From: Baffinella frigidus
Taxonomy: Eukaryota > Cryptophyceae > Cryptomonadales > Baffinellaceae
Direction: 5' to 3'
Assembly (NCBI GenBank): GCA_026770585.1
Contig: MU646478.1
Location: forward strand, 331,653-343,539
DNA length: 11,887 nt
In this document: in pieces, positions 1 to 6,000 of the stretch
Layout: every line of letters begins with the position of its first letter
Numbering within the stretch: the stretch's first letter is position 1
Notes under the pieces: model-generated
Seen by the model: only the letters and a program-made list of their open reading frames with translations
Databases searched by the model: none
Told to the model about the DNA's origin: nothing
Made by a program: the position numbers and the translations under genes

Positions 1-36
1 GGGAGGGAGGGAGGGAGGGAGAGAGCGGGAGAGAGA
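1..36. repeat. GGGA/GAGA simple repeat
   Basis: Six tandem GGGA units followed by a GA-rich stretch. The purine-rich strand could form a G-quadruplex. No gene is visible here; the repeat touches the left edge, so its full length is unknown. Confidence 0.9.
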
Positions 37-177
37 TTTTCTGGCAAGTAAACAGCTGCCTACGATAGAGGAGACCTGGACCCAAGCATGATGGATGTCG
101 TGCGCATTCCTACGCCGCCGCACGGAAGGTCGGCGGCGTGGAGATGGAGAGGAACACGGCAGCCCGCAGAGTTCCGT

Positions 178-774
178 CTACGGCTGGAAGCGTGGCACAG
201 CAGGCACCTCCAAGACCGTGAGCCCCTCCACGCCCCGAGCGTACGCGAGCTCAGCACGGCCCACGGTGCCCCGCGGCTCGACGGCGACCACCGCTTGCAG
301 CTGCGGCAGCCATTCGGAGAGGTACACTGATGTCCCAGCCACAGGCTGGCCCTCGTCGTCGAACCCACCGTAGAGCTCGCGGCCAGTCTTGCCGCAAGTC
401 TGCGAGGAGTAACGATACGCCAAATCTACGTGCGCATCCACGTCTTCCCAGCCCACGACGGCTAGAAGCGGCACGCCATGGAGCTGCTGCACTCGTTTCA
501 TCACCGCTCCGAGGTCCGGCGCACTCTCCACGTAGCTGTCCCCGCCAAACACCGCGACCCACTCGCCCAGCTCCGCGCTCAATTTTTCCAGAGGAGCCTG
601 CAGTGACGTCATGACTGCGTCCACGTCTGCATACTGCGTGCGCGGCCCGTTGCCCAGGAACAGCACCGGCGCCCTGGCGCACAACAGGGCGCCTGCCTCG
701 CTCGAGCTCAGGAATCTGCCCCCCCCGGTGCCCCCCTGCGACAGCATCCCCAACGCCATGGCCAGGAGGCGCAT
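178..774 (-). CDS. unrecognised 198-residue protein
   Basis: An uninterrupted minus-strand frame starting MRLLAMALGML and ending in TAG. I do not recognise the family. The predicted pattern alternates hydrophobic strands (PVLFLGNG, WVAVFGGDSY, PLLAVVGW, AVVAVEPRG, LTVLEVP) with amphipathic helices (DAVMTSLQAPLEKLSAELG, DLGAVMKRVQQLHG), which suggests an alpha/beta sandwich with a nucleotide-binding-like topology; that is inference only. Residues 1-30 are Gly/Ser-rich and fit less well. A possible splice acceptor (GGGGCAG) lies near residue 21, so the true N-terminus may come from an exon further upstream. The first eight codons also occur in the duplicated block at 1349-1368, so the start region has been rearranged. 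The composition is coding-like: GC-rich, hydrophobic-polar alternation, and no low complexity after residue 30. The other long frames over this interval look like shadows. Function unknown. Confidence 0.5.
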   Translation of the reverse strand: MRLLAMALGMLSQGGTGGGRFLSSSEAGALLCARAPVLFLGNGPRTQYADVDAVMTSLQAPLEKLSAELGEWVAVFGGDSYVESAPDLGAVMKRVQQLHGVPLLAVVGWEDVDAHVDLAYRYSSQTCGKTGRELYGGFDDEGQPVAGTSVYLSEWLPQLQAVVAVEPRGTVGRAELAYARGVEGLTVLEVPAVPRFQP

Positions 775-1198
775 AGTCTAGCTCTGCCCCAGCCGAGTAG
801 ACTGTCAGACGTTTGCCCGCGTCGAGCAGGTGCCCACCTTTAGAAAGCCTTCAACCTGTACGAACCTTTCATCAAAAGTCAACTTGCCTTGATGCAATTG
901 ACTTTCACATCGGTATTTCAAAGTCTGAAAAAGGGGTGAGCAAGGAGTGTCAATAAGTGATTTGATCCGCTTCAGGTCCCAAAAAGCCCCCCAGAGCTGG
1001 AAGCTTCCGAACTAAAAAACTTTTCCACCCTCTTCACGAGCCTCTGCACTGGAGAGTTAAATGCGATCCGAAAGCAAAAATGCTTTCTCTGCAGATCCTT
1101 TCTACGGAAGGGCGTGTCGTTGGGCCATGTTGGGAGAAATTAAAACCTAAAGGACCTAAAGGACCCTCTTCCAAAACCTCAAGGACCTAAAGGATCCA
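756..1198. repeat. segmental duplication, copy A
   Basis: Matches 1349-1612 in order: the block CATGGCCAGGAGGCGCAT (756-773), then TTCAAAGTCTGAAAAA, GCAAGGAG, GATCCGCTTCAGGTCCC and AGCTGGAAGCTTCCGAA, then weaker matches through CCTTTCTACGGA, TGTTGGGAG and CTCAAGGACCTAAAG. Copy A carries about 140 extra bases at 775-914 and a 12-base insertion near 941. The block contains the start codon of the 178-774 frame, so it may include that gene's promoter and leader. Confidence 0.85.
775..914. mobile_element. S-type element inserted in copy A
   Basis: Present in duplication copy A but absent from copy B, where GGCGCAT runs straight into TTTTCAAAG. It shares TAGCTCTGCC, GACTGTCAGACG and GTACGAA...TCA motifs with elements in RPA43 intron 2 (8056-8156, 8706-8803). 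No coding capacity and no clear terminal repeats. Confidence 0.5.
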
Positions 1199-1348
1199 TC
1201 TTTGGTATCTTCTTTCCTCTGGGGTATCCGTGGTTGAGGCTCCTATGCTCCAACCATGGGATACCATGAGCCTCATAGCGGCTGACTTGGGTTTGGTGCG
1301 TGTGCGAGCGTGTACCCACTTGGGACTCCTCAAAACACCCCAAGAGAG

Positions 1349-1612
1349 CCATGGCCAGGAGGCGCATTTTTCAAAGTCTGAAAAAAGGGCGAGCAAGGAG
1401 ATTTGATCCGCTTCAGGTCCCCAAAAGCCCCCCAGAGCTGGAAGCTTCCGAAACTAGGGGACCTAAAGGTAAAGGACCTTTAGCCGGTTTCTGCCGCGAA
1501 CCTCTGTACAGGGGGGCTTGATGTGATCCAAAAGGACGCATGGCCTTTCTACAGAACAAGTTCCGGTGTCCGCCTATGTTGGGAGCTCGAAGAACCTCAA
1601 GGACCTAAAGAT
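1349..1612. repeat. segmental duplication, copy B
   Basis: Second copy of the 756-1198 block, without the 775-914 insertion. It carries the same ATG-containing segment (MRLLAMAL on the minus strand), followed after 16 codons by a possible GTGGGT donor, so it could be an alternative first exon. Short GGACCTAAA-type motifs recur in both copies. Confidence 0.85.
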
Positions 1613-2033
1613 GGATTGATCTGGCATTTGGCCCTTGGCGGATGTGGCACCTTGCGAAGGTACCCCGTGCTCTGCTGCTCACACAATCTGCTGCTGCTCC
1701 CACATTCTTGCACTGATAAAACGCGCTGGGTTCTATCCTGTGAACCCCACAGTCGATTTTTGCTTTTGATGAGTGCGCTGGATTTGTCTGGACCTTCTCT
1801 TCGGATCGCATCGAAAAAAACGTGCAGTCAGAACGCGGGAACGTGCTGAACACCTCTTGTTCGTAGAAAGTTGACTCAACTATTTTTGGGCATGTTCTGC
1901 TGCTCTGTCGACCGTGGCTGTTGGATAAGAGTTCAAGCGTGCATATGTATTATGTACACAGAGGAAGGTTGCACAGGTCTAATAAAGGACAGCCGAGCTG
2001 ATCACGTTTCTTGGTTTCACATGTAGGTGTACT
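1613..2033. other. no recognisable feature
   Basis: Reading frames here resemble no known protein and have no splice or repeat structure that I can support. Confidence 0.5.
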
Positions 2034-2213
2034 GAATTTAAGGTCCACAAACACCCGTTTTTCGCGAACTTTGCTGAATTTAAGGTCATTTAACGTCACA
2101 CACTGACTGTTTTTTGTGGACGTTGAATTTAACGTCACACACTCTGACTGCTTTTCTGTGGACCTTAAATTTGACGTCACACGCACTGACTGCCTCGACA
2201 TGGTGTGACCTTA
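2034..2213. repeat. degenerate ~45-base tandem repeats
   Basis: Four imperfect units built around GAATTTAACGTCACACACT and GACTGCTTTTCTGTGGACC. The core (A/G)ACGTCACAC occurs three times. TAAGGTCCACA near 2040 and TGTGGACCTTA near 2157 form an 11-base inverted pair. Confidence 0.75.
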
Positions 2214-2400
2214 ACTTCGAGTAAGCCCTGTACCCCCCCCGGAGAATGGAGCTAGCGCATTTTCGGGCACCCAAAAACGCAGCAACATTTCCGGGGAAAA
2301 CGAGGTTCCCGAGTGGTGCAACCTTGAGAAAGGCCGAGGATTAAGACACGGGGCGGACCCGGGCGGTCGTTTTTACTGGTTGTCTTAAATCTTGCAAACC

Positions 2401-2499
2401 GATGCAATTTATTGGACACCCAGAACATTGCGAAATCCCATGTGTTACAGCGCGGAATGGAATCTAGCCGTGCGCGACCGCGCAACCCACTAGGAGAGG
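2401..2499 (+). repeat. dispersed element D, copy 1
   Basis: Shares an ordered set of blocks with 9468-9560 in RPA43 intron 3: GATGCAATTT/GATGTAGTTT, GGAYACCCA, GCGAAATCC, GTGTTRCAG, GCGGAAT, CYAGCC and GACCGCGCA. No coding capacity seen. Confidence 0.65.
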
Positions 2500-2557
2500 G
2501 TGAAGTGACCATCACCTACAAGGGAAAAAAGTTTCGCACGTGCATCGCGGAGCAACC

Positions 2558-2665
2558 CAGGGGTACCTCGCTCATCAGAAAGCGACACCTCTCTAGGACT
2601 TCCATATGGCCACAGGCATAGGCCTACTGTAGGGTCCTAGGTTTCTTATGAGCGAGGTACCCCTG
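2558..2665. mobile_element. MITE-like inverted-repeat element, copy 1
   Basis: About 108 bases bounded by inverted ends CAGGGGTACCTCGCTCAT and its complement ATGAGCGAGGTACCCCTG. Non-coding. Related to the element at 2807-2922. The right side is followed by TA, but the left flank is CC, so a target duplication is not intact. Confidence 0.8.
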
Positions 2666-2667
2666 TA

Positions 2668-2711
2668 CCCGCCTTTAAAACTCTTGAAAAGGTACCCGCT
2701 TTTGAATCGTT
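2668..2711 (-). other. 3' flank of alternative FKBP terminal exon
   Basis: Sequence after the second terminal exon resembles that after the first (AAAAGCGGGTA in both), showing that the duplication includes 3' UTR-like sequence as well as the exon. Confidence 0.5.
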
Positions 2712-2765
2712 TTAGAGCTCCTTGGTCATCTTGGTGAGCATGTAGATGCGCCTGGCCATCCACGC
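2712..2765 (-). CDS. FKBP duplicated terminal exon (6')
   Basis: After a CTAAC-containing stretch and an ATATCCAG acceptor, this exon reads AWMARRIYMLTKMTKEL followed by TAA. It copies exon 6 (3041-3094) with frame, acceptor and stop intact and six changed codons, three of them silent. It could act as an alternative last exon; residues N-V of exon 6 are Y-M here. I cannot tell which copy is used. Confidence 0.6.
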   Translation of the reverse strand, partial: AWMARRIYMLTKMTKEL

Positions 2766-2806
2766 CTGGATATAGGACCGGGGTTAGGATGAGGGCCATT
2801 GCAGTA

Positions 2807-2922
2807 CAGGGGTGCCTCGCTCATGATAAACGCCCACCCCCCTAGGACCATCGTGGAGCCCTAGGCATAGCCCTTCTGTAGGGTCCCAGGGGGGGCGGTT
2901 TCTTATGAGCGAGGTACCCCTG
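2807..2922. mobile_element. MITE-like inverted-repeat element, copy 2
   Basis: About 116 bases with ends CAGGGGTGCCTCGCTCAT and ATGAGCGAGGTACCCCTG, flanked on both sides by TA (2805-2806 and 2923-2924), as expected for Tc1/mariner-type TA target duplication. It lies between the two FKBP terminal exon copies. Confidence 0.85.
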
Positions 2923-3040
2923 TAGATCGACAATCCCGAGTGGCCAGTTGCCAATACGCTCCTACTGTAGGGCATACGTAGGAGCCTAGGACCTGTGGAG
3001 GATCGAATAAGTTTTTAAAAATACCCGCTTTTACAATGTT

Positions 3041-3094
3041 TTAAAGATCCTTGGTCATTTTGGTGAGGACGTTGATGCGCCGGGCCATCCACGC
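3041..3094 (-). CDS. FKBP exon 6 (terminal)
   Basis: AWMARRINVLTKMTKDL and TAA. Acceptor AAACCAG directly after CCCTAAA units. Chosen as the primary last exon because it is nearer and its RINVL wording fits the tail I know from related FKBPs; copy 6' is at 2712-2765. Confidence 0.75.
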   Translation of the reverse strand, partial: AWMARRINVLTKMTKDL

Positions 3095-6000
3095 CTGGTT
3101 TAAGGTTTAGGGTTTAGGGTTTAGGTTTAGGGTTTATGGTTTAGGGTTTATGGTTTAGGGTTTAGGGTTTAGGGTTTAGGGTTTAGGGTTTAGGGTTTGG
3201 GGTTTAGGGTTTAGGGTTTAGGGTTTAGGGTTTAGGGTTTAGGATGTACTGGATTTCAGGTTTGGGGTTCAGGTTTTATGAGGACCGAGTCTAGGAGGCG
3301 CTCGCCTCGGGCCATTAGATCGACTTGATTCGGGGTATCGGGAAAAGGCCCCATTTAGCCCTGCACGTGACAGTCGTCAAGGCATCGGAGTTCCAGGGAT
3401 GGTCTCAGGGGGGTGAGGGGTTAGGGGTTCGGGTTTAGGGTTCAGGGTTTAGGGTTTAGGGTTGAGGGTTTAGGGTTCAAGGTTTAAGGTTTGGGGTTGA
3501 GGGGTTAGGGTTCTCATGTCAGAAGGTGCGGGTTAGGGGGGGCGGTCCTTGATTTACCTGGAGCTCAGGCTTCATCAACCCCCCGTTCATCCCCTGTTTT
3601 AGGGTTTGGGGTTTAGGGTTTAGGCTTTAGGGTTTCGGGTTTTGTGTTGAGTGTTTAGTGTTCAGGGTTTGGGGTTTAGGGTTTAGGGTTTAGGGTTTAG
3701 GGTTTAGGGTTTAGGGTTTAGATTTTAGGGTTTAGGGTAAGGGTTTAGGGTTTGGGTTTGGGGTTTAGGGTTTAGGATTTAGGGTGTGGTGTTCAGGGTT
3801 CTGGGCTCAGGGTTTAGGGTTGAGGGATGTAGGGGAAACCTGGAGGCGCTTGAGCTCCTTGGCCAGCTTGGCCGCGTCGCCCTTCTTCATCTTCTCGATG
3901 AATGCCTTCTCCTGGTCATGCAAAAAGGGTTCACGCGTGGGCACCTTTCGCCCCCCAGAACGATGTTAAAATAAATTTCTCCTGGTCAGAGAGAGCGAAA
4001 GCCACTTCAATGAAACGCGCACGAAAACACGACAGCGTCAAGCTTCACCAGTGGTGGGGAAAGCGAGGGTCAATAAATTGGGAATGGATGCCTGCTCCTG
4101 AACCCGAAGTGAATAGTGAATCAAATCCGGGCAGTGGTGCATTTTTTTGGGATACCAGGGCCCTATGGTAGCAAACCCCTAGAGACCTGGAGATTTACTA
4201 CGGGGGCGAATAGATGGCTGTCTACTCGGAGAGTAGACTCCATGTGAAATTTTCACCCGGGCCCAACCCGATTTGGTTCGGGGTGGTCGTGGGCTGCAAC
4301 CCCAAGGGCGGGGGAGGGGACGAGAACGGCCCATCCTCTAGGACGAGATAAATACAGGGAGGCCTAGACGACGGGTTTCAACCCGGCTCGGAAAATGATA
4401 AACACAAATGAAAATGGCACCCAACAATTCACTTCGGGTTGCTGGTGGCAAGAGCGTGGGGGGGGGGTGAGACCTGGTCGTTGCACTTTTGAAGGGTCGC
4501 AGGGCAGGAAATGCCCGACCTTATCCGTAGGAACCCCCTATGCCCCTACGTGTTGCTTACTGTAGGGTCGTATGTCTTACCGCTTGTGGGCTATTCACGA
4601 AACCCCTTCGGAGTCCGCTGTGTGGGATTGGAGGGGGAGGAGACCTGGTCGTTGCACTTGTCGAGGGTCGCAGAGTCGCACTTGAAGGCGTCCACCTCGC
4701 CGCCCTTGATCTTCAGGATCTCCATGCGGAAGGATACCAGGACCCTATGGTAGCAACTCCCCAGAGACCTAGAGATTTACTACGGGGGGCGAATAGATGG
4801 CTGTCTACTCTGAGAGTAGACTCCATGTAAAAAATTCACCCCCCCCCCCGATTTGGTCCACTTCGGGTTGCTGGTCGTAAGGATGGGGGGATGAGGAGAC
4901 CTGGTCATTGCACTTTTCGAGGGTCGAGGGATCGCAGGTGAAGGCGTCCACCTGGTGTAGGCATCAGGGATCAGGGTTTGTTGTTTATTGTTTTTTGTTC
5001 ATTGTTTATTGTTTATGGTTTATTATTTATTGTTTATGGTTTAGGTGTTTAGGGTTTAGGGTTTAGGGTTTAGGTGTGAAGGTTTAGGGTTTAGGGTTTA
5101 GGTGTGAGGGTTTAGGGTTTAGGTGTGAGGGTTTAGGGTTTAGGGTTTGGGGTTTAGGGTTCCGGGGGGCACCTTGTCGCCCAAGATCTTCAGGATCTCC
5201 ATGCGGAAGATCAGCGCCTACAGAGGGTGGGGGGAGGGGGTTAGGGTTTCAGGGGTTAGGTTTTAGAGTTTGGGGTTTGGGGTTTAGGGTTCAGGGTTTA
5301 GGGTTTAGGGTTTAGGGTTTTGGGTTTAGGGTTTAGAGTGTAGGGCTTAGCGTTCTATGCACAGCGGTCAGCGGGACTGCGTGCATAAATCAGAAATCGC
5401 GCATGGAGCGAGACGGGCCGCCTTTCGGTTCTTCAGGTTTTCAGAACTCCCACCAAAGACGGAAACCAACGCTTTCGGCAGGCTGGCTCGGCAACCACCG
5501 CCGAAAACCCAGAGAACAGCACACACGGGAAAAGCGAGCTTGTGTTGCGTGTAGAGCGGGGTTCGAGGGGGGCGAGGGTACCGCTAGCCCTCACAGCAGG
5601 CCCAAATCCTAAATCGGTTTGGTCCTTGCACCAGTACAAGGACGCCGGATTCCGGCGTCCTTGCACCAGAAAAATAAAAGAACAATACGTGATTTGGGCT
5701 TTCTGAGAGGGTCGGGTGTACAGAGCCGCCTAAGCGAACCGCACAACAGGGCATAGGCCGACATAGGATGGAAACATCGGGGTTGCGGTGCGCGGAGTTT
5801 GGTTCTAGCTACTGAACCTCTCTGGCGTGCCTTTCAAATTTGCCCTGAAGACTTTTAAACTCTGGCTGTAAACAGGATAAAAGTCAATTCCTTCGAAGAA
5901 TTATGTCGTGGAAATTCTTTTTGTTTGACCCAACCCCGGGCCTGATTCGGGCCGGGAGGAAATAAAAAGGCACGCCAGGGAGGTTCAGTAGAGGGGGGGG

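Noticed and set aside
1523-1853. Reading frames on both strands at 1523-1853
   Set aside because: No recognisable similarity, and partly composed of the duplicated block B.
2034-2213. CRISPR-like array
   Set aside because: Units are imperfect, contiguous and without unique spacers, and the DNA is eukaryotic.
3099-3838. A true chromosome end in the window
   Set aside because: The telomere-type arrays are degenerate, interrupted, lie inside introns of two genes and change orientation with the gene; none is a long pure terminal array.
4645-4732. Fused exon 3+4 copy as the functional exon
   Set aside because: No acceptor gives phase 0 with exon 2, whereas 5217-5173 and 4951-4901 both have good phase-0 sites; not fully excluded.
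5540-5575. tRNA-like GGTTCGA motif
   Set aside because: No matching A box, acceptor stem or cloverleaf around it.
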